Notes: generated by a model from the letters alone, not told the origin. A DNA stretch of 64,000 nt from Croceicoccus sp. YJ47 (GCF_016745095.1 NZ_CP067087.1:686501-750500); one strand, 5' to 3'; positions 36,401-45,683 are shown, counted from the stretch's first letter. Made by a program: numbers and translations.

Positions 36401-36590
36401 CATCCAGTTCCAGACCGCGGTCTTCAACGTGTTCAACTGGAAGCAGGAATCCGACTACAACGAATTCGGCGATTACGATCTCGACTATACGCCGAACGGC
36501 AACCCGAACTATGGCCGCGTGACCGCCTATCAGGCGCCGCGTGCGGTCCGGTTCACCATGTTCATGCGTTTCGGAGGCGACGCGAAATAA
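33471..36590 (+). CDS. TonB-dependent receptor, Oar-like, with N-terminal carboxypeptidase-regulatory domain
   Basis: Outer-membrane receptor that imports a ligand using TonB energy. ATG 33471 gives a signal peptide (SALRAIALIGAGTAAIGVATAPAHAQ). Residues about 43-125 are a CarboxypepD_reg-like domain (GSITGIVVDEAGNAVQGANVTL). The plug follows (EGIVVVGRR; VNDFAATQTGV; NQYYINGLNVTDFRNLLG; TGGYQAEYGRALGGVISSITKSGSNEF), then a large barrel. 1,039 residues. The C-terminus is FTMFMRFGGDAK, so it lacks a terminal aromatic residue. The ligand is unknown; Oar-like proteins are often tied to peptide or protein export/import. A terminator follows the stop. Confidence 0.92.
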   Translation: MKAWTFRKQALATGSALRAIALIGAGTAAIGVATAPAHAQDFTRGSITGIVVDEAGNAVQGANVTLTSNEQGFNNTAVTDADGSFRINGLPTGSYSITVTSQGAVVVRDTGVRVVAGQNTAYRYIAGESTLGEEVAGGEGIVVVGRRIQVNDFAATQTGVTLDVEDLAQTVPVGRDQTSLILLAPGTTPGDEGFGNLASINGATVAENQYYINGLNVTDFRNLLGSSIVPFEFYRTTDVKTGGYQAEYGRALGGVISSITKSGSNEFAGGAVVVYEPQGLRSQTPNTFVDADSDPETEGDIIGNLNSRDYDQSLDGNFYLSGPIIKDRLFFYGLYNARYRENADTSFSGARTTTIRDDSPFFGGKLDFVIADGHRLEGTYFRDKVTRDIIYTGFDTENMVDGEVQGGLRQEFGGDNFIGTYSGQFTDWLSISGSYGQYNDNTTQVASPNNAYILSRIGSTRVVGGTSTGRNNDESKREFYRADADIYVDFLGEHHIRGGFDLEKLSAGENTTYNGTGYRYDVRSNLAIRWYYLNEGGFNTDQRAFYLQDSWSLLDNRVNLQLGVRNDSFKNYGVTGAKFYDSGDLWAPRLGASFDVFGDGATKLNVFYGQYYLPIATNTNIRLGGAETYYQQVDFYGTSQDLNGDGIPDQYTLDENGDIVGFDANFGGGVCPEGTPNAGEVCNNVYSDGTAGPTDTLVSQTLKPSRTDEYIIGLEHRIGDWRASINYTRRRLASTLEDAAIDAAVNSYCADNGIAGCEDVFTGYHQYVLLNPGEDVTVRLDGDCSIEGQCDVVTLDAASLGYPEAVRDYDAVQFELEKAYNGLYGFRFNYTYMDLRGNFEGAVKSDNNQTDAGLTQDFDQPGFLEGATGPLANGRKHTFKLYGNVSPTEWLDLGANMTVSSPRKFSCIGNYFDSNNFAAGYGAASYYCTQDGVGGTPVENSGGTTSYLVPRGSAFESEWSKNVDLSVTFKPFASNRNIQFQTAVFNVFNWKQESDYNEFGDYDLDYTPNGNPNYGRVTAYQAPRAVRFTMFMRFGGDAK

Positions 36591-36628
36591 GCGTTTCCAC
36601 CAAAGCGCCGGACACCGGACAAATGGAA

Positions 36629-36655
36629 AGGGGCGGCTTCGGCTGCCCCTTTTTA
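36629..36655 (+). terminator. Rho-independent terminator of the Oar-like receptor gene
   Basis: Nine-bp stem (AGGGGCGGC with GCTGCCCCT, one G-U pair) capped by the stable TTCG tetraloop and followed by TTTTT. It ends 56 bases before the sulfotransferase start, so that gene needs read-through or its own promoter. Confidence 0.85.
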
Positions 36656-36710
36656 TTGACCCGGCCTTGCGCCCCAGCCCATCATTCCTGTTCACCATGG
36701 ACCATGCCCG

Positions 36711-39635
36711 ATGCCATCCCCCGATGTGACAACCGCCGCCGCCGCGTTTCAGGCCGCCAATCGCGCCGACGACCGCCCGGCGCTGCTCGCCGCGGCGCGC
36801 GTGCTTGTGGAGCAGCGCGCACCGATCGGGCCGCAATGGAATTTCGCGGCGCAGGCGATCATGCGCTGCGGCGATCTCGATCTTGCCCTGCGCGCACTCG
36901 ATTTGTGGCAGGATCAGGCCGCACCGCCCCATGCCGCCGTGCATGAGAAAGCCGTTCTCCTCGCGCAGTCGGGGCGTGAGGACGACGCGCTTGCCCTTGT
37001 CGCGCAGCTTCCCGAAACGCACCCCTCGCCCGTTGCCAATGCGTATCTGCGCGGGTCCATCGCCGCCAATCTGGGGCGCCGGGACGAGGCGGAACGCCAT
37101 TATCGCCGTGCCGTGGCCGCCTTGCCCGTATCGGGTCGGTCATGGGTCGGGCTGGCGCAGCTCGACCGGCTCACCCCTTCGGACCGGGCCGCCATCCGCG
37201 CCCGGCTCGACGCCCCCGACGCAAACCGGATCGAAACGGTCGACCGTGCGGGCCTGCACCATGCGCTCGCCATCGCCGCCGATCGGGAGCAGGACCACGC
37301 GAAGGCCTTCGACCATTTCGACGCGGCAACCCGGATTCAGGCCGAGCTATACGCCTATACGGCGCGAGACGACGAGAATTCCGCGCGGACCGCCCGGATG
37401 TGGCACGCACCCGATATCGCCGACCATGCCATCGCCGGCCCCGCGCCGGAGCGGCAGCCGATTTTCGTTACCGGCCTCGCGCGAAGCGGCACTACGCTGG
37501 TTCAACAATTGCTTGCCGCGCATTCGCTGGTCGATGGCGGCCGGGAGCTTGGCCTTACCGTGCCTGTGGAGGCGATGACGGGCGGGTTCGCCCCCGCGGA
37601 TTTCGACCGTTATCGCGCCCGTGGCGGCACGATGGAGGCGCTGCGCGACACCTATCTCCGCTTCGCCGGTCAACGCATTTCCGGCACCGGGCGCTTCGTC
37701 GACAAGACGCTCAACGCCAGCCGGGCGATCGGCCCGCTCGCGGCGATGTTTCCCGATGCGCCTTTTGTCTGGTTGCGCCGCGATCCGCTCGACAATGCGT
37801 GGTCCATCTATCGCGCGTGGTTTTCGAACAATGTGCTATCCGGATGGTCGCTTGCCGATATCGCGCACCACATGATGGTGGAGGATCGCATGCACGCCCA
37901 CTGGGCCGATGTTCTCGGCGACCGGATGCTGACCGTGCCGTATGCCGATCTTGTCGAACATCCGGAGGAATGGACGCGCCGGATCACCAGCTTTTGCGGG
38001 CTGGAGTTTGAGCCCGGCCAGATGAACTTTCACCGCCGCGCCGGCGCGGTCAGCACGGCCAGCGCCCTGCAGGTGCGCGAACCCGTCAATCGCAAGGGTA
38101 TCGGCGCGGCGGCTCCCTATCGCCGCTGGCTCGACCCGTTCATGCGCGTGTATCGCGCCCCACCCGTCGATACGCCGCCGGACCCCGCGACGCTGGTGGC
38201 CGGATTGAAGGACGGTCTCGCGCGGCAGGATATCCTCGCGATCAACCACGCGGCGAAGGGCCTGATCGCGGCGAAGGCCCCGATGGGCAATTCCTGGCGC
38301 GCCATCGCGCAGGCCTTGTTGCGCAATGGCGAGAAAACCGCCGCGCGGGATGCGATGCGCCTGCTGGAGGAGAACGGCGGCCATACGCGCGCGCTGCGGA
38401 TCGAGCGGGCCGCATTCGTCGCCCGGTCCGGATTGCCGGAGGACGCGCGGCGGCTTCTGACCGAAGGCGCCGGCAATGCGCAGGACGCCTCCGCCTCGCT
38501 GCAATTTCTAATGGGATCGATCGCCACCAATCTCGGCGAAGCGGAGGAGGCCGCCGACCATTTCCGCCGTGCGGCAAGGATGCAGCCGGCATCGGGACAA
38601 TGCTGGCTCGGCCTCGCGATGACGGGCGCCGCCGACGATGCCGACCATCGGGCGATGGAGGATGCGTCCGCCGCGCTCGCCCAGGCGCCGCCGGCCGAAC
38701 GCTCGGCATGGCACTATGCGCTCGGCCACATGCGCCATCTTGCGGGCGAGCATGGGCGCACATTCGATGCCTTCGAAAAGGGTGCGGCCCATATGGCACC
38801 GCTGCGCCCGTTCGACCGGGAGGCCGATCGCGCCGATGCCCGCGCGGCGGTGGATGGCTGGGCCGAGGGGCTCCGCGACACGCGCGGGGCGGATCGGCGC
38901 AAACCGGTGCGCGACCCCGTGTTCGTGACGGGCCTGCCGCGGTCCGGGTCGACACTGGTGGAGCAGATCCTCGCCGCCCATTCCGCGGTCGCCGGCGGGG
39001 GCGAACTCGGGCTGCTTCGCCTGCTTGAGCAACGGATCGGGGGCAAGTCGTACGGCGCCTTCGCCCACTGGGAACGCGATGGCGGCCGGGTCGACGATCT
39101 TGTCGCGCATTACGATCATCTCCTGAACGAAAGCGTGACGCGGGACGGGCGCGTTATCGACAAGACTCTGTCGACCTCCCGCCATCTCGGGCTCGTGGCG
39201 ATGGTATTGCCCGATGCGCCGGTCGTTTGGGTGCGGCGCGATCCGCTCGACAATGCGTGGTCGGCCTATCGCACATGGTTTGTCGAGGGCGTCGCGTGGA
39301 GCTGGAACCAGGCCGATATCGCGGCGCACATGGCGTGCGAGGATGCGCTCCACGATCACTGGCAAGACGTTCTGGGCGACAGGATGCTGACCATTGCATA
39401 CGAAACGCTGGTCGCCGATCCCGCGACCGAGATCGGCCGTATCCTCGATCATTGCGGGCTCACGCGGGAGGCTGCGTGCTTTGCCCCGCACGAAACGAAG
39501 CGCAGCGTCATCACCGCCAGCGCGATGCAGGTGCGCGCACCGATCAACCGCCGCGGCATCGGCGTCGCCGAACCCTATCGCGTCCGACTCGCCCCGTTCG
39601 AAGCGGCCCGGCGCAGCAACGACAGCCCTCTTTAA
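36711..39635 (+). CDS. Tandem double TPR-sulfotransferase fusion protein
   Basis: 974 residues made of two complete copies of a TPR plus sulfotransferase module. Module 1 (about 1-480) has TPR-like helices then the PAPS-binding loop IFVTGLARSGTTL at 251-263 and the 3'-phosphate motif RRDPLDNAWSIYRAWF at 356-371. Module 2 (about 485-974) repeats this: TPR region, VFVTGLPRSGSTL at 737-749, RRDPLDNAWSAYRTWF at 842-857. Each also has (V/I)DKTL and VLGDRMLT. P-loop spacing is 486 residues. A 26-bp identical stretch (37779-37804, 39237-39262) sits exactly 486 codons apart, consistent with internal duplication. No signal peptide is seen, so a cytoplasmic place is likely; the acceptor is unknown. Known TPR-sulfotransferases usually have one module. 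It lies between two TonB-dependent receptor genes, all on the plus strand. Confidence 0.9.
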   Translation: MPSPDVTTAAAAFQAANRADDRPALLAAARVLVEQRAPIGPQWNFAAQAIMRCGDLDLALRALDLWQDQAAPPHAAVHEKAVLLAQSGREDDALALVAQLPETHPSPVANAYLRGSIAANLGRRDEAERHYRRAVAALPVSGRSWVGLAQLDRLTPSDRAAIRARLDAPDANRIETVDRAGLHHALAIAADREQDHAKAFDHFDAATRIQAELYAYTARDDENSARTARMWHAPDIADHAIAGPAPERQPIFVTGLARSGTTLVQQLLAAHSLVDGGRELGLTVPVEAMTGGFAPADFDRYRARGGTMEALRDTYLRFAGQRISGTGRFVDKTLNASRAIGPLAAMFPDAPFVWLRRDPLDNAWSIYRAWFSNNVLSGWSLADIAHHMMVEDRMHAHWADVLGDRMLTVPYADLVEHPEEWTRRITSFCGLEFEPGQMNFHRRAGAVSTASALQVREPVNRKGIGAAAPYRRWLDPFMRVYRAPPVDTPPDPATLVAGLKDGLARQDILAINHAAKGLIAAKAPMGNSWRAIAQALLRNGEKTAARDAMRLLEENGGHTRALRIERAAFVARSGLPEDARRLLTEGAGNAQDASASLQFLMGSIATNLGEAEEAADHFRRAARMQPASGQCWLGLAMTGAADDADHRAMEDASAALAQAPPAERSAWHYALGHMRHLAGEHGRTFDAFEKGAAHMAPLRPFDREADRADARAAVDGWAEGLRDTRGADRRKPVRDPVFVTGLPRSGSTLVEQILAAHSAVAGGGELGLLRLLEQRIGGKSYGAFAHWERDGGRVDDLVAHYDHLLNESVTRDGRVIDKTLSTSRHLGLVAMVLPDAPVVWVRRDPLDNAWSAYRTWFVEGVAWSWNQADIAAHMACEDALHDHWQDVLGDRMLTIAYETLVADPATEIGRILDHCGLTREAACFAPHETKRSVITASAMQVRAPINRRGIGVAEPYRVRLAPFEAARRSNDSPL
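37779..39262 (+). repeat. 26-bp direct repeat marking the internal gene duplication
   Basis: Identical 26-base copies at 37779-37804 and 39237-39262 encode the RDPLDNAW motif of each sulfotransferase module. They are 1,458 bases (486 codons) apart. The identity may reflect strong codon constraint or recent conversion between modules. Confidence 0.8.
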
Positions 39636-39897
39636 ATTATTGTGAAACTTTTTCCGCTTTCGCACTGTCTCCCACGGCAAGACCGCCCAACTGTATCAGA
39701 AATGTCACAGATTTTCGCGAAAGGTTTCCGAAGATACCAATAGGTTTTGCATAACCCCGGCGAGTTTGAGAGTGGCGCCGCCCTGAAAGTTTTGCCCGTC
39801 CGGTGCGATCGAACCACAGCGGTTCCGTTCGGCATCGCGCCGTCGCCACCGCGTGACGTGCGGATCGGACGGGCGACCAGCAAAGGGAATGGATTCC

Positions 39898-42800
39898 ATG
39901 AAAGCCTCTTTTCGTAACAAGCGCCTGCTTGCCGCCAGCTCGGCCCTGCGTGCGGTTGCCCTGATCGGCGCCGGCAGCGCCGCAGCCCTGTCGGTTCCCG
40001 CCTTCGCGCAGGCCGGCGACACCGATGGCGTCGTGACCGAGGAACAGGTCAGCGCGCCGATCGTGGTGACCGGTTCGCGCATCCGCCGCGCCAATCGCGA
40101 CACGATCGAGCCTGCGATCGTCGTCGATTCGCAGCAGATCGAGGAACGCGGCCAGACCAGCGTCGGCGAAGCACTCGAGGATCTTCCCGCATTCGGCCCC
40201 CCGGCGAACAACCCCGTCGGCGGCCAGGGCGGCAGCTTCGGTTCGGGCCAGACCTTCATCAACTTCTTCGGCCTGGGTTCGCAGCGCACGCTGACGCTGC
40301 TCAACAGCCGCCGCTATGTCAGCTCGAACACCGCGTCGATCTTCGGCCCGGTCGCGGCCGGCTCGCAGGTCGATCTCAACACCATTCCCACGCTGATGGT
40401 CGACCGGCTTGAGACGATCGCGGTCGGCGGCGCGCCGATCTACGGCGCCGACGCCATCGCCGGCACCGTGAACGTCATCCTCAAGGACCGCTTCGAAGGT
40501 GTTCGCTTCGACGCGCAGATGGGCATTGCCGAAGAAGGCGACGCCCGCGAATATCGCCTCGGCGCACTCACGGGCACCAGCTTTGGCGACGGGCGCGGCA
40601 ACATTGTCGCGGCCTTCGAATATAACCGCACCAACGGCCTGACCTATCGCGATCGTGACCGGACCGCGCGCGGCCTGTTCTATGCCGCGCCGAACGATCC
40701 CGATTCCCCCTTCGATCAGGTGATCATCGAGGATCGTCGCATTCCGATCCTGAGCCAGTTCGGCGCCCCCTCGACCGCAGACGCGTTCCCCGGTCTTGGC
40801 GCCGACATCACCGACAGCGCCGGCAACACGCTGGTGTTCGACGCGAACGGCAACCTCGTTCCGCTCGACTTCGGCGAACGTTTCGGCACGGTCAATTCCT
40901 CGGGTGGCAATGGCTTCAGCCTCGTCGACGTGTCGAACCTGCGTTCGCCGGTCGAACGTTACCTCGGCGCGATTCAGGGCACCTATGACCTGACGGACAA
41001 CGTCACCGCATTCTTCGAAGGGCAATATGCCAATTCGAAGGGCACCGAACTGCGTGCGCAGCCGGTGTACAACACCGCCCTGTTCGATGCCGGCGGCGCG
41101 CCCGACGGCAATCTGATCATCCCGATCGACAATCCGTTCCTGACGGACGAGGCACGCGCCACAATCGCCGCGCAGCTTCCCGAAGGTCAGGATTTCTTCT
41201 ACCTCGGCCGCGCCAACACCGACCTCATTTCCGGTCGCGGTTCGTCGACGGTGGAAGTGTACCGCTTTGCCGGCGGCCTGCGCGGCGATTTCACGCTGGG
41301 CGAACGCGACCTGAACTGGGAAGTGTCCGGCCTGTACGGTCGTTCGAAGACCGACGGCCGCAGCCGCGAGCTGGTGCAGCAGAACTTCGAGAACGCGCTG
41401 GCCGGTTGCCCCGCCGGCGCCGCATCCGCGCCGATCGACACGGTCAGCGCGACCTGCGTGCCGTTCAACCCGTTCGGCAACCAGAATTCGCAGGCCGTGG
41501 CGGATTACATCACGACCATCGCGAACCCCGTCGCCCTGAACGAACAGTACGACTTCATTGCCACGGTCGGCGGCGACCTGTTCAATATCTGGAGCGGTCC
41601 GGTCGCGTTCTCGCTCGGTTACGAGCACCGCGACGAATCCTCGGACTTCGATCCGGGTGAATTCTTCTTCGGTCAGGTGAACCCCGACGATCCGGACGGC
41701 CCCCGTGACCAGTTCGGCCGTTCGATCCCGATCGACGCCGTGTCCGGTTCGTACAACACGGACGAGGTGTTCGGCGAGGTGCTCGTGCCGCTCGTCACGC
41801 CGGCGATGGAAGTGCCGTTCGCCAATCTGATCGAGGTGAAGGGTGCGGCGCGTTACGTCGACAATTCGCTGACGGGCGGTGATCTCACCTGGACCGCAGG
41901 CGGCCGCTGGCAGCCGGTGCGTGACATCACGTTCCGCGGCAATTTCACCCGTTCGATCCGTTCGCCCGCGATTACCGAGCTGTTCAACCCGACCAGCGCG
42001 ATCTTCACGACCGCAGACGATCCGTGCGATGCGCGCTTCATCAATGCGGGTCCGAACCCGACCCAGCGTGCGGCAAACTGCGCAGCGGCGGGGCTTCCGG
42101 CGAACTTCACCTCCAACATCGTCGATTTCACGACGCGCGGTTCGCTTTCGGGCAACACCAATCTGGAGAATGAAAAGGCGGACAGCTGGACGGTCGGCTT
42201 CGTGTTCACCCCGACCTTTGCCCGCGGGCTCACGCTCTCGGCCGACTGGGTCGACATCTCGCTCGAAGGCGCGATCCAGAGCGTCGATGCCGAGCAGACG
42301 CTCGAGGCATGCTATGACGCGACGAGCTTCCCGTCGGATGCATGTGGCCGGATCGACCGCGACGCCGCCGGTCAGGTGGAATTCGTGCGCACCGGCTACC
42401 TCAACGTCGCAAGCTACGACTACAAGGGTCTGGTGAGCGAAGTGCGCTGGGTGCAGCCGACCCCGTTCCTCGGCGCGGACAGCCGCGTGACGGTGCGCGG
42501 TTCGTACCAGTATATCGATCAGCTCGAAACGCGGGTCGGTTCCGGCGATCTGGAAACGCTGCGTGGCGGTATCGGCTATTCGAAGCATCAGGGCACGCTG
42601 GGCCTGAGCTACGACAATGATGCGTTCGGCGTCTTCGGTCAGGGTCGTTACATCGGCGAGGCCGTGGTCGATCCCGACGCCGCGCCCGAGACGTACGAAT
42701 TCTTCGAGCGTGACGATGTCATCTTCGTGGATGCCGGCATCAGCTTCAAGGCTGGCGACGACATGGTTCTGCGCCTCATCGGGGAGAATATCTTCGACAC

Positions 42801-42900
42801 CAGCGCGCCGTTCCCCTCGCCCGCCGGTGGCGGTCTCGTGACCTATTTCGACGGGATCATGGGCCGCTACTTCAAGGTGGCTGCGACCTTCGGCTTCTGA
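39898..42900 (+). CDS. TonB-dependent receptor (second copy type, no N-terminal regulatory domain)
   Basis: Outer-membrane active importer. Start at ATG 39898 with AAAGGGA 11-17 bases upstream; ATG 39889 is too close to that site. Signal peptide core SALRAVALIGAGSAAALSVPAFAQ resembles that of the Oar-like receptor. Then a TonB-box-like APIVVTGSRIRRAN, plug motifs (VGEALEDLPAFG; LLNSRRYV; RLETIAVGGAPIYGADAIAGTVNVIL) and a barrel ending in FKVAATFGF with a terminal Phe, as Bam substrates have. 1,000 residues. Substrate unknown. The 262 bases before it contain no gene. A bidirectional terminator follows. Confidence 0.93.
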   Translation: MKASFRNKRLLAASSALRAVALIGAGSAAALSVPAFAQAGDTDGVVTEEQVSAPIVVTGSRIRRANRDTIEPAIVVDSQQIEERGQTSVGEALEDLPAFGPPANNPVGGQGGSFGSGQTFINFFGLGSQRTLTLLNSRRYVSSNTASIFGPVAAGSQVDLNTIPTLMVDRLETIAVGGAPIYGADAIAGTVNVILKDRFEGVRFDAQMGIAEEGDAREYRLGALTGTSFGDGRGNIVAAFEYNRTNGLTYRDRDRTARGLFYAAPNDPDSPFDQVIIEDRRIPILSQFGAPSTADAFPGLGADITDSAGNTLVFDANGNLVPLDFGERFGTVNSSGGNGFSLVDVSNLRSPVERYLGAIQGTYDLTDNVTAFFEGQYANSKGTELRAQPVYNTALFDAGGAPDGNLIIPIDNPFLTDEARATIAAQLPEGQDFFYLGRANTDLISGRGSSTVEVYRFAGGLRGDFTLGERDLNWEVSGLYGRSKTDGRSRELVQQNFENALAGCPAGAASAPIDTVSATCVPFNPFGNQNSQAVADYITTIANPVALNEQYDFIATVGGDLFNIWSGPVAFSLGYEHRDESSDFDPGEFFFGQVNPDDPDGPRDQFGRSIPIDAVSGSYNTDEVFGEVLVPLVTPAMEVPFANLIEVKGAARYVDNSLTGGDLTWTAGGRWQPVRDITFRGNFTRSIRSPAITELFNPTSAIFTTADDPCDARFINAGPNPTQRAANCAAAGLPANFTSNIVDFTTRGSLSGNTNLENEKADSWTVGFVFTPTFARGLTLSADWVDISLEGAIQSVDAEQTLEACYDATSFPSDACGRIDRDAAGQVEFVRTGYLNVASYDYKGLVSEVRWVQPTPFLGADSRVTVRGSYQYIDQLETRVGSGDLETLRGGIGYSKHQGTLGLSYDNDAFGVFGQGRYIGEAVVDPDAAPETYEFFERDDVIFVDAGISFKAGDDMVLRLIGENIFDTSAPFPSPAGGGLVTYFDGIMGRYFKVAATFGF

Positions 42901-42924
42901 TCCTTCAAGAAGCCTGCGCATAAA

Positions 42925-42957
42925 AAAACGGGCCCGGCCATAAGCCGGGCCCGTTTT
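42925..42957. terminator. Bidirectional terminator between the TonB receptor and clpB
   Basis: AAAACGGGCCCGGC, 5-nt loop, GCCGGGCCCGTTTT: an A run before and a T run after a 10-bp GC stem, so it can stop transcription from both convergent genes. Confidence 0.9.
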
Positions 42958-42997
42958 CGTATCGGGCTGCATTATCGGATCGGGGTGCGTCCTCGAA

Positions 42998-45577
42998 TTA
43001 CGCGACGCGCATCTGCAATTCGCCGTCGCCCTCGTCGATATGGACGGTGCTGCCATCGGCGATCTCGCCACGCAGCAGCCGGTCGGCGAGCGGGTCCTGC
43101 AAATGGCGCTGCACCGCGCGTTTCAACGGGCGCGCGCCATAGACAGGATCGTAACCGACCCGCCCGAGCCAGCGTTTCGCCGCATCGGTGAGGTCGAGCG
43201 TGATCTTCCGATCCTTGAGCAATTTCTGCACCCGACCCACCTGAATATCGACGATCGGCGCCATGTGCTCCTCGCCCAAGCGATGGAACAGGATGATCTC
43301 GTCCAGCCGGTTCAGGAATTCGGGCCGGAAATGCCCGCGCACCACATCCATCACCTGCGGTTCGACATCGGCGACGGTCTGCCCGTCCTCCATATTCGCG
43401 AGATACTGGCTGCCGAGGTTGGAGGTGAGGATGATCAGCGTGTTGCTGAAATCCACCTGCCGCCCCTGCCCGTCGGTCAGCCGCCCGTCGTCGAGCACCT
43501 GCAGCAGCACGTTGAACACGTCGGCGTGCGCCTTCTCCACCTCGTCGAACAGCACGACCTGATACGGGCGGCGGCGCACCGCCTCGGTCAGGACGCCGCC
43601 TTCGTCATAGCCGACATAGCCCGGCGGCGCCCCGATCAGGCGGGACACGGCGTGCTTCTCCATGAATTCGCTCATGTCGATGCGGACCATCGCATTGTCG
43701 TCGTCGAACAGGAACCCGGCCAGCGCCTTCGTCAGTTCGGTCTTCCCGACGCCGGTGGGGCCGAGGAAGAGGAAGCTGCCGAGCGGACGGTTCGGATCCT
43801 GTAGGCCCGCACGGGCGCGCCGCACCGCCTTCGATACCGCCTCGACCGCCTGGTTCTGCCCGATGACCCGCTTGCCCAGCGCGCCTTCCATGTTGAGCAG
43901 CTTTTCGCGCTCCCCCTCCAGCATGCGATCGACGGGCACACCGGTCCAGCGGCTGACGACGCCGGCGATGTCGTCCTCCGTCACCACCTCGCGCAGCATC
44001 GCGTTTTCGGATTGTGCCTTGGCCTCTTCCAATTGCCGGTCGAGTTCAGGGATGCGGCCGTAGGACAGCTCGCCCGCCTTCGCGAGATCGCCGGCCCGCT
44101 GCGCCTGTTCCAGCTCGATCCGCGCGGCGTCGAGCTGCTCCTTGATGCGGCCCTCGGCGGCGATCTTGTCGCGCTCGTTCTGCCAGCGGGTGGTCAGCTC
44201 GCTCGACTGCTGCTCGAGGTTGGCGAGTTCCTCGCGCAGTGCGCTCAGCCGGTCCTGCGACGCGGCATCGGTTTCGCGCTGGAGCGCCTGTTCCTCGATC
44301 TTGAGCTGGATGATGCGGCGGTCGAGATTCTCGATCTCTTCGGGCTTGCTCTCCACCTCCATGCGGATGCGGCTCGCCGCCTCGTCCATGAGGTCGATCG
44401 CCTTGTCGGGGAGGAAACGGTCCGCGATATAGCGGTTCGACAGCGTCGCCGCCGCCACCAGCGCATTGTCCGAAATGGTGACGCCGTGGTGCAGCTCGTA
44501 TTTCTCCTTGAGCCCGCGCAGGATCGACACCGTGTCCTCCACCGTGGGTTCGTCGACGAAGACCGGCTGAAACCGGCGCTGGAGGGCGGCGTCCTTCTCG
44601 ACATATTTCTGATATTCGTCGAGCGTCGTCGCACCGATGCAGTGCAGCTCGCCGCGGGCGAGCGCGGGTTTCAGGAGGTTGCCCGCGTCCATCGCCCCTT
44701 CCGACTTGCCCGCCCCGATGAGCGTGTGCATCTCATCGATGAACAGGATGATATGGCCCTCGGCGCCCTTCACCTCGTCGAGCACGGCCTTCAACCGCTC
44801 CTCGAACTCGCCACGATATTTCGCGCCCGCAATCAGGCTTCCCATGTCGAGCGACATCAGCGTGCGGTCTTTGAGGCTGTCGGGCACATCGCCATTCGCA
44901 ATGCGCAGGGCCAGGCCTTCGGCAATGGCTGTCTTGCCGGTGCCGGGTTCGCCGATCAGGACCGGATTGTTCTTCGTCCGGCGGGCAAGGATCTGCACCG
45001 TGCGGCGGATTTCCTCGTCCCGGCCGATCACGGGGTCGAGCTTGCCGGCACGCGCCGCCTCGGTCAGGTCGCGGGCGTATTTCTTCATCGCATCGTAGCT
45101 TTCCTCGGCACTTGCGCTGTCGGCGGTGCGGCCGCCGGTGGCCTCCTGGATCGCGGCCTCCAGCGCCTGCGCATCGACATTCGCGGATTTCAGCGCCTGC
45201 CCCGCCGCATTCGCTTGCGACAATGCGAGCGCCTGCAACACGCGCTGCACCGGCACGAAGCTGTCGCCGGCCTTCTGGCTGAGCTGCTCCGCCTGATCGA
45301 GGACGCGAACCGCATCGTTGTCCAGCCCCGGCGTCGCCTGCGCGCCGCTTCCCGACACGGCGGCGATTTTTGCCAGCGCCGCATCGGCCTGCGCTTCGGC
45401 CTGCTTCGCATTGCCGCCGGCGCGCTGAATCAACTGCGCCGCCATGCCCTCGTTATCCTCGAGCAAGGCCTTCAGGATATGGGCGGGCGAAATCCGTTGA
45501 TGATTGTTGCGGATCGCCACGGTCTGCGCCGCCTGCAGAAAGCCTTTGGCGCGATCGGTAAATTTTTCGAGATTCAT
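42998..45577 (-). CDS. clpB: ATP-dependent chaperone ClpB
   Basis: Hexameric Hsp100 disaggregase that works with DnaK to recover aggregated proteins. Clp N-domain ([18 protein letters not shown]), first AAA+ ring with Walker [10 protein letters not shown], long coiled-coil middle domain (about 400-525; EREKLLN-type linker after it), and second ring with GPTGVGKTE and the C-terminal D2-small domain. 859 residues, the full length. Start ATG 45577. The upstream region has candidate heat-shock promoters, in line with sigma-32 control in the family. Confidence 0.97.
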   Translation of the reverse strand: MNLEKFTDRAKGFLQAAQTVAIRNNHQRISPAHILKALLEDNEGMAAQLIQRAGGNAKQAEAQADAALAKIAAVSGSGAQATPGLDNDAVRVLDQAEQLSQKAGDSFVPVQRVLQALALSQANAAGQALKSANVDAQALEAAIQEATGGRTADSASAEESYDAMKKYARDLTEAARAGKLDPVIGRDEEIRRTVQILARRTKNNPVLIGEPGTGKTAIAEGLALRIANGDVPDSLKDRTLMSLDMGSLIAGAKYRGEFEERLKAVLDEVKGAEGHIILFIDEMHTLIGAGKSEGAMDAGNLLKPALARGELHCIGATTLDEYQKYVEKDAALQRRFQPVFVDEPTVEDTVSILRGLKEKYELHHGVTISDNALVAAATLSNRYIADRFLPDKAIDLMDEAASRIRMEVESKPEEIENLDRRIIQLKIEEQALQRETDAASQDRLSALREELANLEQQSSELTTRWQNERDKIAAEGRIKEQLDAARIELEQAQRAGDLAKAGELSYGRIPELDRQLEEAKAQSENAMLREVVTEDDIAGVVSRWTGVPVDRMLEGEREKLLNMEGALGKRVIGQNQAVEAVSKAVRRARAGLQDPNRPLGSFLFLGPTGVGKTELTKALAGFLFDDDNAMVRIDMSEFMEKHAVSRLIGAPPGYVGYDEGGVLTEAVRRRPYQVVLFDEVEKAHADVFNVLLQVLDDGRLTDGQGRQVDFSNTLIILTSNLGSQYLANMEDGQTVADVEPQVMDVVRGHFRPEFLNRLDEIILFHRLGEEHMAPIVDIQVGRVQKLLKDRKITLDLTDAAKRWLGRVGYDPVYGARPLKRAVQRHLQDPLADRLLRGEIADGSTVHIDEGDGELQMRVA

Positions 45578-45602
45578 CACACAATCCTTGTCGTTACGGA
45601 CA

Positions 45603-45683
45603 GGAGATAGTGTTGCAATTTTACAACACAAGGGCCTCGCCGGCTAAGCGGTAAAGATTTTGTCGCAACCCGCCGATTTCAAG
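45603..45683 (-). promoter_or_regulatory. Candidate heat-shock (sigma-32) promoters of clpB with an inverted repeat
   Basis: On the minus strand, CCCCTTGAAA (-35 like, at 45677-45683) is followed after 17 bases by CAAAATCTT (45654-45662), a partial match to the alphaproteobacterial sigma-32 form CTTG-N17-CYTATNT. A second CTTG (45632-45629) has CTATCT 18 bases on. GTGTTG-N8-CAACAC (45610-45629) forms a dyad inside the second spacer. Confidence 0.5.

Noticed and set aside
33354-37100. 1,248-codon minus-strand open frame opposite the Oar-like receptor
   Set aside because: Antisense shadow rich in Val/Ile/Asp from reversed barrel codons; the receptor motifs on the plus strand are clear.
39637-43071. 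1,144-codon minus-strand open frame opposite the second TonB receptor
   Set aside because: Same artefact: it also crosses the terminator at 42925-42957 and has no family motif.
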